Source: Betaproteobacteria bacterium (GTDB lineage: Bacteria; Pseudomonadota; Gammaproteobacteria; Burkholderiales; Burkholderiaceae_C). From it: a stretch of 46,876 nucleotides of DNA. The notes beneath the pieces were generated by a model. That model searched no databases. It saw only the letters and a program-made list of their open reading frames with translations, and was not told the origin of the DNA. Below are positions 1 through 8,181 of the stretch, piece by piece. The position numbers and the translations under genes are program-made. The DNA is taken from NCBI GenBank assembly GCA_013289985.1, contig JABCYW010000038.1, forward strand, positions 1 to 46,876. Direction: 5' to 3'. Position 1 is the first letter of the stretch; every line of letters starts with the position of its first letter.

Positions 1-888
1 ACCGGTTATGACATCGTCGTGCCGTCATCGAGCTGGGCGCGCGTGCAGATCCAGAACAAGCTGTTCGCGCCGCTGGACAAGAGCCGGCTCCCCAACCTGA
101 AGAACGTCGACCCGGCCATCGCGGCGCAACTGGCCAAGGTGGATCCGGGCAACGCCTACGTCGTCGACTGGCTGTGGGGCTACACCACGGTGGGCATCAA
201 CGTTGCCAAGGTGAAGGCCGCGCTCGGCGGGGCGCCGTTGCCGGCCAACGTGTGGGACCTGCTGTTCAAGCCGGAAGTCGTGGCCAAGCTGAAGTCGTGC
301 GGCGTGTCCTTCCTCGACTCCGGCGACGAGGTGGTGCCGGCGGCGCTGCACTACGCCGGCAAGTCGATCGCCTCCACCGATCCCGCCGACTACAAGCAGG
401 CCCTGGCGCTGCTGAAGTCCGTGCGGCCCTACGTGACGCTCTTCAGCTCCTCGGGCTACATCAACGACATGGCCAACGGGCAGGTCTGCGTGGCGCTCGG
501 GTGGTCGGGCGACATCAACATCGCGCGCCATCGGGCCATCGAGGGAAGGACCGGCCAGGACATCCAGGTGCTGCAGCCGAAGAACGGCGGCCTGCTGTTC
601 TTCGACGTGATGGCGATCCCCGCGGACGCGCCGCATCCGGGCAACGCGCTCAAGTGGATCAACTACATCCTGCGCCCCGAGGTGGCCGCGGCGCTCACCA
701 ACAAGGTGTTCTACGCGAACCCGAACAAGGAATCGCGCAGGTTCGTGGTGCCGGGGATCGCCAATGACCGCGCGGTGTTCCCGCCGCCCGAGGACATCGC
801 CGCGATGGTGCCCGTGGCCGACGCGCTGGACAACGACGTCCGGCACTTCCGCACGCGCACGTTCACATCCTTCAAGACGGGCTTCTGA
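1..888 (+). CDS. potF: Polyamine (putrescine/spermidine) ABC transporter substrate-binding protein, 5' truncated
   Basis: This is the C-terminal part of a periplasmic binding protein for polyamines; the frame is open from the first base of the window, so the start and signal peptide lie outside it. The first visible residues (TGYDIVVPSS) match the conserved segment early in mature PotD/PotF proteins. The rest follows the family: a segment naming cleft residues (YTTVGINVAKV), the GDEV/ALHYAGKSI region, a GWSGD motif that in the family lies in the polyamine cleft, and an end in TRTFTSFKTGF. It would deliver polyamines to a PotGHI-type inner-membrane transporter, presumably encoded upstream. It ends 83 bp before a TonB-dependent receptor on the same strand, so the two could be co-transcribed. 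Family assignment is strong; the exact ligand is inferred. Confidence 0.9.
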   Translation, partial: TGYDIVVPSSSWARVQIQNKLFAPLDKSRLPNLKNVDPAIAAQLAKVDPGNAYVVDWLWGYTTVGINVAKVKAALGGAPLPANVWDLLFKPEVVAKLKSCGVSFLDSGDEVVPAALHYAGKSIASTDPADYKQALALLKSVRPYVTLFSSSGYINDMANGQVCVALGWSGDINIARHRAIEGRTGQDIQVLQPKNGGLLFFDVMAIPADAPHPGNALKWINYILRPEVAAALTNKVFYANPNKESRRFVVPGIANDRAVFPPPEDIAAMVPVADALDNDVRHFRTRTFTSFKTGF

Positions 889-971
889 CCCGTGCCGCAT
901 CGGCGGTCGCGTCGCGGCCGCGGATGGGCGAATCACAGCCAGCTCCAAACGAACCCATCAAGGAGAGACCC

Positions 972-3794
972 ATGCAACGACCCCTGCGTCATCCATCCCA
1001 CTGGCGCGCCGCGCTCATCGTCGCGACGCTTCCCGGCTGGTGCGCCCAGGCGCGGGCACAGGACGCGGTTCCGGCCGCCGCGCCGCAGCAGGTGACCGTC
1101 ACGGGGTCGAACGTGCGCCGCACCGACGCCGAGACGCCCAGCCCGGTGCAGGTGCTGACCGCAGAGGACATCAAGCGCTCGGGCTACACCAGCATCGCCG
1201 ACGTGCTGCACAACATCACCGCCAACAACATGGGCTCGCTGACGCAGGCCGCCCCCAGCGCGTTCGCCGCGGGCGGCAGCGGCGTGGCCCTGCGCGGGCT
1301 CACGGTCGGCGCCACGCTCGTCCTCATCGACGGCCATCGCATGGCCTCGTACCCGATGCCCGACGACGGCGAGCGCGACTTCGTCGACATCTCCGCGATC
1401 CCGATGGGCGCCATCGAGCGCATCGAGGTGCTCAAGGACGGCGCGTCGGCGGTCTACGGTTCCGACGCCATCGCCGGCGTCGTCAACGTGATCCTGAAGA
1501 AGAGCGTCACCGGCACGGTCGTCAGCGCCGAGGCGGGCATCAGCGGCAAGGGCGACGGCGCGACCACGCACGCGACCCTGACCACCGGCTGGGGCAACCT
1601 GGACACCGACGGCCAGAACGCCTACATCGCGCTCGAGGCGCGCCACCAGAACGACATCCTGCTGCGCAAGCGGCCGTACCTGGCACGCACCGACTGGACG
1701 CCCTACGGCGGCGTCGACCTCACGCAGGGCACGGGGTCGGGCGCCGTCTCCGGCGCGTCCAGCGGCGCGGGCAGCGGCACCGGCTACCTCGTCGACGGGG
1801 CCGGCAACACCTACTACCCGTACGCCGGCTGCACGCAGGCGCAGGCCACCGCCGACCAGTGCGGCTACAGCAACCCCTACATGACGCTGCAGCCGTCGAC
1901 GACCAACCTCGACGCCATGGCCCGCTACACGAAGAAGCTGGGCGACAACTGGCAGGCCAACCTCCAGGCGTCGGTGCTGAGCAGCGAGGCGCGCCAGGTC
2001 AGCATCTACAACAACGCCTACGCCACCGGCGTGGGCTCGGGCGGCAACGGCGGCGGCGTCAACCTGTTCCACTTCGGCCCGGGCGCCGCGCCGACCCCGG
2101 CCTTTCCCGGCCAGTTCCCGTTCGTGCTGACGGTGCCGGCCAACTACCCCGGCAACACCACGGGTGCCACCGCGGCGCTGGTGGACGACTTCCTCGACAT
2201 CGGGCCGCTGACCCAGAAGACGCTGTCGAACTCCTACCGCCTCGTGGGCGAACTGGAGGGCTCGGTCGGCGCGTGGAACCTGAACGCCTCGATGGGCCTC
2301 ACGCGCGTGACCACCACGGCCAGCTTCTACAACTACATCGACTTCCCGGCGCTGCAGGACGCGCTGAACAACGACACCTACCAGGTGGGCGGCACCAACT
2401 CCGCGGCCGTCCTGTCGCAGGTCGCGCCAAAGGCCAAATCGACGTCCAGCAACGACCTGACGTTCGTGAGCGTGCGCGGTTCGCGCGACCTCGCCGACCT
2501 GCCCGGCGGCGCGCTGGGCATGAGCGCGGGCCTCGACTTCACGCACCGCCGGCTGCACGAGCTGTTCCCGCCGTCGTTCGTCAACGGCGACCAGAGCATC
2601 GGGATCTACTCGTTCGCCGAGGGCAAGCAGACGGTGGTGGCGGCCTATGCCGAGGTCGCCGCTCCCGTGACCAAGACGCTGGAGATCGACGCCGCGGCGC
2701 GCGCCGACCACTACGACAGCTACGGCTACTCGGTGACGCCCAAGGCGGGTTTCAAGTTCACGCCGTCGCGCGAGTTCTCGTTGCGCGGCACGTTCAGCAA
2801 GGGCTTCCGGGCGCCGAACCCGGCCGAGACCGGCGACGCCGGCTCCACGTCGGGCTTCGTGGGCAACCTCCAGGATCCGCTGTACTGCCCCAACGGGACG
2901 CCGGCCGCCAACCTGCCGCCCGGTTTGCTCAACCCCTGCAACATCGCGCTGCAGGAACTCCAGCTGTCGGCGCCGCACCTCAAGCCCGAGCGCTCGCAGT
3001 CGTTCACGCTGGGCATCATCCTGGAGCCGAACAAGACCTACAACGCGACGCTGGACTACTACCACATCACGATCCACGACCAGATCATCTCGGTGGGCCA
3101 GCTCGGCCAGCTGGGCCTGGACAACGCGGCCAGCGTGGGCACGGTCATCTATCGCGACGCGACCGGCAACATCCTCTACGACACCTACCCGTTCCTCAAC
3201 GCCAACTCCACCACCACCTCGGGCCTCGACCTCGACACCGTGGCGAAGTACGAGCTGGGCGAGGCGGGCCAGATCAGGGCCGAGCTCCAGGTGAGCTACA
3301 TGCTGCAGTACGACCTGACGACGCAGGGCGTCACCTACCACCTCGCGGGAACGCACGGGCCGGCCTTCGTCTCCGAGGACACCGGCACCCCGCGCACGCG
3401 CGGCGCGTTCACGCTGACCTGGGGCAAGGGGCCGTTCGAGATCTCGGGCACGGTCAACTACATCTCGCACTTCAGCGTGCTGGACCCGAGCGAGAAGATC
3501 ACCGACTGCTCGACCGCGCTCGGCAGCACGTTCACGGGCGCCGTGCCCTCGCGGTTCTGCCACGTGCCGTCGTTCACCGAGCTCAACGTCACCGCGCGCT
3601 ACACGGTCAACGACCACCTGCAGGTGCACGCGGGCGTGGTGAACCTGCTGAACCGGCATGCGCCGTACGACCTGCAGACCTTCGGGGCGGCCGGCAACGG
3701 CGCGCAGCAGGGCGGCGCGCCGTACAACCCGTCCTACCACCAGGACGGTGCCGTCGGGCCGATGATCACCGTGGGCGGCATCTACACGTTCTGA
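972..3794 (+). CDS. TonB-dependent receptor
   Basis: Outer-membrane active-transport protein of 940 residues. The start at 972 is chosen because an AAGGAGA ribosome-binding site lies just upstream and the product then opens with a Sec signal peptide (about residues 1-30, ending CAQARAQ). The plug domain follows with the usual landmarks: VTVTGSNVRR, SPVQVLTAEDIKRSG, a LRGL strand, and RIEVLKDGASAVYGSDAIAGVVN. The rest is a beta-barrel rich in aromatic and glycine strands, ending in the terminal aromatic signature GGIYTF. Family members take up scarce ligands with energy from TonB-ExbBD. It follows a polyamine-binding protein gene at short distance, suggesting a shared cargo or shared regulation, but nothing in the barrel identifies the ligand. 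Its stop is 2 bp from the stop of the convergent SDR gene. Confidence 0.93.
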   Translation: MQRPLRHPSHWRAALIVATLPGWCAQARAQDAVPAAAPQQVTVTGSNVRRTDAETPSPVQVLTAEDIKRSGYTSIADVLHNITANNMGSLTQAAPSAFAAGGSGVALRGLTVGATLVLIDGHRMASYPMPDDGERDFVDISAIPMGAIERIEVLKDGASAVYGSDAIAGVVNVILKKSVTGTVVSAEAGISGKGDGATTHATLTTGWGNLDTDGQNAYIALEARHQNDILLRKRPYLARTDWTPYGGVDLTQGTGSGAVSGASSGAGSGTGYLVDGAGNTYYPYAGCTQAQATADQCGYSNPYMTLQPSTTNLDAMARYTKKLGDNWQANLQASVLSSEARQVSIYNNAYATGVGSGGNGGGVNLFHFGPGAAPTPAFPGQFPFVLTVPANYPGNTTGATAALVDDFLDIGPLTQKTLSNSYRLVGELEGSVGAWNLNASMGLTRVTTTASFYNYIDFPALQDALNNDTYQVGGTNSAAVLSQVAPKAKSTSSNDLTFVSVRGSRDLADLPGGALGMSAGLDFTHRRLHELFPPSFVNGDQSIGIYSFAEGKQTVVAAYAEVAAPVTKTLEIDAAARADHYDSYGYSVTPKAGFKFTPSREFSLRGTFSKGFRAPNPAETGDAGSTSGFVGNLQDPLYCPNGTPAANLPPGLLNPCNIALQELQLSAPHLKPERSQSFTLGIILEPNKTYNATLDYYHITIHDQIISVGQLGQLGLDNAASVGTVIYRDATGNILYDTYPFLNANSTTTSGLDLDTVAKYELGEAGQIRAELQVSYMLQYDLTTQGVTYHLAGTHGPAFVSEDTGTPRTRGAFTLTWGKGPFEISGTVNYISHFSVLDPSEKITDCSTALGSTFTGAVPSRFCHVPSFTELNVTARYTVNDHLQVHAGVVNLLNRHAPYDLQTFGAAGNGAQQGGAPYNPSYHQDGAVGPMITVGGIYTF

Positions 3795-3796
3795 GT

Positions 3797-4381
3797 TCAG
3801 GCCTCCTCGAGCACCTCGTCGCGATCCGACCCCACCGCCGGGCGCGCCAGCCGGCCGGCGGCATGGGCGGGCACCGCGGACACCTCGACGCCGAACGGCG
3901 TCACGTCCGCAGCCACCGCCTCGCAGAAGCCCGCGATCGAGAACAGCGCGGGGCCGCGCCGGGTGCCGGGCTCCGGCACCAGGTGGTGGATGCGGCCGGC
4001 GCCCTGCGCGCGCATCGCCTCCAGCGCGCCGCGCGTGATGTTGAACAGCGCGCGCACCGAGGCGCTGAAGTCGCGCGCGGACGCGGGCGCGTCGAACTCG
4101 CCCTGCGGGCTGGCGTCCGCCGCGCCATGCACCAGCACGTCGATGGCGCCGAAGCGCGCCACCGCGGCCTTCACCGCGACGCCCACCTCGCGGGCGTCGA
4201 CCTCGTCGAGGGGCAACGCGAGCAGGCGCGCGTCGGCGACGTCGCCGATGCGCCGCAGCACCGCCAGCGGGTCGGCATCGGTGGCGACGACGTGGTGGCC
4301 GGCGACGAGTGCCGCGCGGACGATGTCGGCGCCGAGGCGCGACGCCGCGCCGGTCACGAACCAGGTTTGACGATTCATCAT
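3797..4381 (-). CDS. Degenerate short-chain dehydrogenase/reductase (SDR) family protein
   Basis: A 194-residue Rossmann-fold protein, short for a classical SDR (about 250). The N-terminus WFVTGAASRLGADIV is the nucleotide-binding TGxxxGxG motif with Arg in place of the middle Gly, and VLVHGAAD stands where NNAG is expected. The catalytic YxxxK site is missing: aligned on the following helix (FCEAVAADVTPFGVEVS), the Tyr and Lys positions read Arg and Leu, and the whole protein contains no tyrosine at all. The start has a good GAGGAGA site just upstream. It is divergent from the AraC-type regulator at 4779, a common SDR/AraC pairing, so it is likely a regulated target. It may bind a nucleotide without doing redox chemistry, or be decaying. 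Confidence 0.85.
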   Translation of the reverse strand: MMNRQTWFVTGAASRLGADIVRAALVAGHHVVATDADPLAVLRRIGDVADARLLALPLDEVDAREVGVAVKAAVARFGAIDVLVHGAADASPQGEFDAPASARDFSASVRALFNITRGALEAMRAQGAGRIHHLVPEPGTRRGPALFSIAGFCEAVAADVTPFGVEVSAVPAHAAGRLARPAVGSDRDEVLEEA

Positions 4382-4778
4382 CTTCTCCTCGGATGGGGAT
4401 GGTCATGCCGGCGGCGGCGCGAAACGCGCACGCCGACGGCGTCGGGGTGTTCATGGGGTCTCGGCCCGCGGAGTGCGGGCGCCTGCATGGGGGCGGTGCG
4501 ACCCGGGCTCGCTGCAGGCGGGAAGGGCGCGTCGTCTCGTGGCGTGGGCCGGATGCGGGGCCTCATCGCCAGGCGGCCCGGGAGGCCGCACGCGCCGATC
4601 TCTGTCGAGGCCGGGTGAACGCAGTTTAGGAAATCGCGGCGCCGCGGAGAAGTCCTGAAACTCCAGATTTATTGCCTAAAACTCCAGATGTGGCCTGGAA
4701 TATGACAGTTCATGTGTTCATTCCTGGCCTGTTCCTTTAGAGTTCGTTCCATCCGAACAAGCCCTGGAAGGACGCGCC
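4382..4778. other. Intergenic region between divergent SDR and AraC-type regulator genes
   Basis: A 397-bp stretch without a convincing gene. The half next to the SDR gene is GC-rich and shows no coding pattern I trust. The half next to the regulator gene (about 4620-4760) is distinctly AT-richer and holds the direct repeats described separately. It also holds an imperfect 10-bp inverted repeat, GGCCTGGAAT (4692-4701) and ATTCCTGGCC (4720-4729), separated by 18 bp. This is the expected place for both divergent promoters. Confidence 0.6.
4654..4689. promoter_or_regulatory. Putative AraC-type operator: two 15-bp direct repeats at 21-bp spacing
   Basis: CCTGAAACTCCAGAT (4654-4668) and CCTAAAACTCCAGAT (4675-4689) are identical except for one base, point the same way, and repeat every 21 bp, which is two turns of B-DNA. 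AraC-family activators typically bind two direct half-sites about 21 bp apart on one DNA face. The site lies 90 bp upstream of the AraC-type regulator and about 270 bp from the divergent SDR start. I infer it is the regulator's own operator. Confidence 0.6.
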
Positions 4779-5702
4779 GTGGCGCACGACGAGGCCGCGG
4801 TCCGCGCGGAAATGACGGCCCTGGTGGCCGAGCTGGCCCCCAACGAAGGCATGACGCCGTCGCTGCTGGAGGGCGTGGCCTTCGGCCGCTCCAACCGGTC
4901 GCTGCCGCGCACGCCGGTGCTGCACGACGCCTGCGTGGTGATCGTGTGCCAGGGCCGCAAGCGCGGCTACTTCGGCGACCAGGTGATCGAGTACGGCGCG
5001 CATCAGTTCATGGTGGCCTCGGTGCCGATGCCGTTCGAGGGCGAGACCTTCGCCACGCCCGAGGAGCCGCTGCTGGCCATCAAGGTCAAGCTGGACCTGG
5101 CCGTGATCGCCGACCTCGCGCTGGCCATGGATCCGGGCTTCGAGCCCGTGCCGGGCGCCGAGAGCGTGGCGATGGCGCCGGTCGACGCGCCGCTGGCCGA
5201 CTCGGTGATCCGCTTGCTGCGCGCGCTGCGCTCGCCGCTGGAGACGCGGCTGTTCGGCGCGAGCCTGATGCGCGAGGTCTGCTACCGCGTGCTCACCGGC
5301 CCCAAGGGCCCGGCGCTGCGCGCGGCGCTGGCGCAGCGCGGCCACTTCGGCCAGATCGCCAAGGCGCTGCACCGCATCCACATGGACTACCACCAGCGCC
5401 TGGACATCGACACGCTGGCGCAGGAGGTGCACCTGAGCGTCGCCGCCTTCCACGCGCACTTCAAGACGGTGACCGCCACGTCGCCGATCCAGTACCTGAA
5501 GGCGACGCGGCTGCACAAGGCGCGGTTGCTGATGATCCAGGACGGCGTCAGCGCGAGCCGCGCGTCCAGCCGCGTGGGCTACGAGAGCGCCTCGCAGTTC
5601 AGCCGCGAGTTCAAGCGCCTGTTCGGCCGCACGCCGGTGGAGGAGCAGCGCCTCGTGCACGCGGCGTACGCGCCCGCGCACGAGGGGCGCGACAGGCCGT
5701 GA
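4779..5702 (+). CDS. AraC-family transcriptional regulator (AraC_N type)
   Basis: A 307-residue DNA-binding regulator. The N-terminal half (about residues 30-190; RSLPRTPVLHDACVVIVCQG, YGAHQFMVASVPMPFEGE) matches the AraC_N sensory domain found in many uncharacterised AraC proteins. The C-terminal 100 residues hold the two helix-turn-helix motifs: LAQEVHLSVAAFHAHFK and ASSRVGYESASQFSREFKRLFGRTP. The start is GTG, chosen because GGAAG lies 8 bp upstream and the domain would be cut by later starts. Regulators of this type often sit divergent to an SDR or other oxidoreductase that they activate; here the divergent gene is an SDR with lost catalytic residues. The direct repeats at 4654-4689 are the likely binding site. 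The inducer is unknown. Confidence 0.92.
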   Translation: MAHDEAAVRAEMTALVAELAPNEGMTPSLLEGVAFGRSNRSLPRTPVLHDACVVIVCQGRKRGYFGDQVIEYGAHQFMVASVPMPFEGETFATPEEPLLAIKVKLDLAVIADLALAMDPGFEPVPGAESVAMAPVDAPLADSVIRLLRALRSPLETRLFGASLMREVCYRVLTGPKGPALRAALAQRGHFGQIAKALHRIHMDYHQRLDIDTLAQEVHLSVAAFHAHFKTVTATSPIQYLKATRLHKARLLMIQDGVSASRASSRVGYESASQFSREFKRLFGRTPVEEQRLVHAAYAPAHEGRDRP

Positions 5703-5861
5703 GGGGTCTGGCACCCGCCAGCTGACGCCCCCCTACGGCCAACAGCGCCCCGGGCGGGTGCCTGACCCCGATCAGGATGTCGCGCGGCACGCGATCGGGG
5801 TCAGGCCCCGGCCTTGTGCATCCCCGCTGCGATCGTCATGGGTCGGCCGGGGCCAGACCCC
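5703..5861. repeat. Palindromic GGGGTC/GACCCC repeat cluster between convergent genes
   Basis: The gap between the convergent AraC-type and fructokinase genes carries four related units of alternating orientation: GGGGTCTGGCACCC (5703-5716), GGGTGCCTGACCCC (5756-5769), GGGGTCAGGCCCCG (5797-5810) and GGGGCCAGACCCC (5849-5861). The inner pair forms a perfect 13-bp inverted repeat (5761-5773 with 5793-5805) and the outer pair a perfect 10-bp one (5703-5712 with 5852-5861). Such elements recur in many Burkholderiales genomes at gene ends. It could act as a bidirectional transcription stop, though there is no T-tract. Confidence 0.7.
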
Positions 5862-5868
5862 TTCGGCC

Positions 5869-6801
5869 TTAGCGGATCCCCAGCTCCGCCCGCCGCGGCA
5901 GGTCGGCGCCGCGGCGTGAACACGTGATGGCCGCGGCCTGCGCGGCGAAGCGCATCGCGTCGAGCAGCGTCTCCGCGCCCATGTCGCGCACGCCTTGCGG
6001 CGACAGCGCGCCGAGCTCGTCCAGGCGCGTCAGCAGCGCTGCCTGGAAGGTGTCGCCGGCGCCCACGGTGTCGATCACGTCCACCGGCACCGGCGGCACG
6101 TCCACGCTGCCGCTGGCGTGCCACGCGAACGCACCCTTGCCGCCGCGGGTGAGCGCGACCACGCCGGCGCCCTTGCCGAGACAGTCGGCGGCGAACGCGG
6201 CCGGGTCGATGCCGGGGTACAGCAGGCCCAGGTCCTCGTCGCTCAGCTTGAGGACGTCGGTGCGCGGCAGCATCCACTCGAGCGTCTCGCGCCACACCGC
6301 CAGGTCCGGCTCCACGTTCAGGCGCAGGTTCGGGTCGTAGCTCACCACCGCCTTGCCGCGCACGCGCTCGACCAGCGCGCGCTGCGTGGCGGCGGTGTCG
6401 CCCACCACCATCGTGTACGAGCCCACGTGCAGCACGCGCGCGGCGGCGGGCATGCGTTCCAGCGCGGCCAGCGGCAGCGTGCGGTCGGCGGCGCCGGTGC
6501 CGTAGAACGCGTATTCGGGCACGCCCCTGGCATCGACGCCGATCAGGCTGATCGTGGTGGGCGCGGCGCTGCGGTGCACGGCGTCCAGCGACACGCCCTC
6601 GGCGCGCAGCGCGTCCACCAGCCGGCCGCCCAGCTCGCCGCTGGAGATGCCGCCGAGGAAGGCCACCTTCTGGCCCATGCGCGCGAGGCCGAAGGCCACG
6701 TTCAGCGGCGAGCCGCCGATGCGCGCGTCGAGCAAGAGGCCGGTGGGCGTCGTCGCGCCGGTGAATACGTCCATCAGGGCTTCGCCCGCGACCACGAACA
6801 T
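5869..6801 (-). CDS. Fructokinase / PfkB-family sugar kinase
   Basis: A 310-residue ribokinase-fold enzyme that phosphorylates a sugar, most likely fructose to fructose-6-phosphate, in the cytoplasm. It begins with FVVAGEALMDVF. PfkB signature 1 is GGSPLNVAFGLARMG (about residue 30) and signature 2 is DTVGAGDTFQAALL (about residue 245), which carries the catalytic Asp and anion hole. The stretch YDPNLRLNV is typical of the fructokinase/2-keto-3-deoxygluconate kinase branch. It lies 31 bp downstream of the UbiH-type monooxygenase gene on the same strand and may be transcribed with it, although the functions do not obviously connect. The exact sugar is not provable here; 2-keto-3-deoxygluconate or another ketose are alternatives. 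Confidence 0.88.
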   Translation of the reverse strand: MFVVAGEALMDVFTGATTPTGLLLDARIGGSPLNVAFGLARMGQKVAFLGGISSGELGGRLVDALRAEGVSLDAVHRSAAPTTISLIGVDARGVPEYAFYGTGAADRTLPLAALERMPAAARVLHVGSYTMVVGDTAATQRALVERVRGKAVVSYDPNLRLNVEPDLAVWRETLEWMLPRTDVLKLSDEDLGLLYPGIDPAAFAADCLGKGAGVVALTRGGKGAFAWHASGSVDVPPVPVDVIDTVGAGDTFQAALLTRLDELGALSPQGVRDMGAETLLDAMRFAAQAAAITCSRRGADLPRRAELGIR

Positions 6802-6832
6802 GGGTGTCTCTCTCGAATTCGAATGAAGGGGT

Positions 6833-8095
6833 TCAGCGCCAGCCGAACATCATCTGGCGCGCGAACGCGCGCTTGAGCGGCGGAACGGCCTGCAGCGCGG
6901 CCAGTCCCAGCCCGCGCGCGGCGGCGAGGCCGGGCGCGTGCCAGGTGAAGCTGCGCGCGAGGAAGTCGGTGGCACCAATGACGCTCCAGCGGTCGGGGGC
7001 GCGCGCGAACGCGAGCCCGCGCAGCGCGCGCGCGATGCCCGCGTCCGACGCCTGCGCGCCGTCCGCCAGCCGATCGACCAGCAGGAACGCGTCGCGCAGC
7101 CCCAGGTTCAGGCCCTGGCCGGCCACGGGATGCAGCGTCTGCGCCGCGTTGCCGATGCGCACGACGCGGCCGTCGACGAGGCTGGCCTCGGCGTTGAGGC
7201 CCAGCGCGAACGACTTCAGCGGCGAGATGCCCACCGGCGTGCCCACCGCGTCGGGCAGGCGCGTGGCGAGCACGGCCAAGCGCTGCGAGTCGGTGAGCGG
7301 CGCCACGGGGTCGTCGGCCGAGTCCACGCACCACACCAGCGCGGCGCGCGAGGTCTTCGGATCGTCGTTCGGCAGGGCCGGCAGCGGCAGCAGCGCCAGC
7401 GGGCCGTCGCGCGTGAAGCGCTCCATCGCGAGGCCCGGCGTGGCGCCCTGCAGCATGACGGTGCCGACCCACGCCGTCTGCTTGTAGTCGTGCGTGACGG
7501 CCTTGCGCGACTGCTCCGCGAACACGCCTCCCTCGGCGATGACGGCGAGATCGAAGCGTTCGCCGACGCCGCCCTCGGGCGTCACGAGCGCGCCGTCGCC
7601 GTCGGTGGCGACGCCGGCCACCGGGGTGCCGAAGCGCGCGTGCAGGCCGGCGTCCAGCGTGCCGAGCGCGCCCCCGCGCGTGGCGCAGGCGTCGAGGAAG
7701 ACCTGCTGCAGCGGCGCCAGCAGCGTGCCGTAGCTGAGCACCGCGCCGAGCATGGGCACGTCCAGCTCGTCGGCGCGGATGTGCACCGCCGGCTCGCCGA
7801 AGGGCGTGGACAGCGTGGGCGGCGCCTGCGACACGTGCACCTGGCGGATGGGCGCGGCCTTGGTGGCGGGCCAGGCGTGCAGGCGCTCGAGCATCTGCAC
7901 GCTGCCGAGGGACAGCGCGAGGGTGCGCGGGTCGCCGGTGATGTCCTTGGCCGCGTCGCGCGCGTCGAACACGCTGATGGACCAGCCCGGGCAGCGCTGG
8001 CGCGCGAGCAGGGCCAGCGACAGGCCCACCGGGCCGCCGCCGATCACCGCCAGCCGCGGCGGCGCGGTTCTTCGGGTGTCGTGCGTTGTCACCAT
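6833..8095 (-). CDS. UbiH/UbiF/COQ6-family FAD-dependent monooxygenase
   Basis: A 420-residue flavoprotein hydroxylase of the ubiquinone-biosynthesis family, which hydroxylates the aromatic ring of quinone precursors with NAD(P)H and O2. The N-terminal FAD-binding motif is [19 protein letters not shown] central ALVWCVDS segment and the C-terminal motif [20 protein letters not shown] (FAD ribityl binding, signature of the UbiH/COQ6 group) are intact. The start at 8095 is chosen because the GGGPVG motif then falls near residue 20 as in relatives; an in-frame upstream extension to 8182 would overlap the divergent aldo/keto reductase leader. Which ring position it hydroxylates (UbiH, UbiF or UbiI role) cannot be told from sequence alone. 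Confidence 0.9.
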   Translation of the reverse strand: MVTTHDTRRTAPPRLAVIGGGPVGLSLALLARQRCPGWSISVFDARDAAKDITGDPRTLALSLGSVQMLERLHAWPATKAAPIRQVHVSQAPPTLSTPFGEPAVHIRADELDVPMLGAVLSYGTLLAPLQQVFLDACATRGGALGTLDAGLHARFGTPVAGVATDGDGALVTPEGGVGERFDLAVIAEGGVFAEQSRKAVTHDYKQTAWVGTVMLQGATPGLAMERFTRDGPLALLPLPALPNDDPKTSRAALVWCVDSADDPVAPLTDSQRLAVLATRLPDAVGTPVGISPLKSFALGLNAEASLVDGRVVRIGNAAQTLHPVAGQGLNLGLRDAFLLVDRLADGAQASDAGIARALRGLAFARAPDRWSVIGATDFLARSFTWHAPGLAAARGLGLAALQAVPPLKRAFARQMMFGWR

Positions 8096-8181
8096 GGATG
8101 CGAGGGTCGGGAAGGGAATGCTATTGTGGCGCGATGCCTGCGGTCGCGTCGATACGCGGGCGACGTCATGGAGATACGCCA

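Noticed and set aside
933-4454. Very long open frame antisense to the first TonB-dependent receptor
   Set aside because: It is Arg/Ala/Gly-rich low-complexity sequence with no domain motif, as expected from high-G+C third positions; the sense-strand receptor has a signal peptide, plug and barrel.
764-4618. 1284-residue frame on the plus strand across the receptor and SDR region
   Set aside because: Composition is Arg/His/Gly-biased with no recognisable fold; it is an out-of-frame shadow of the receptor.
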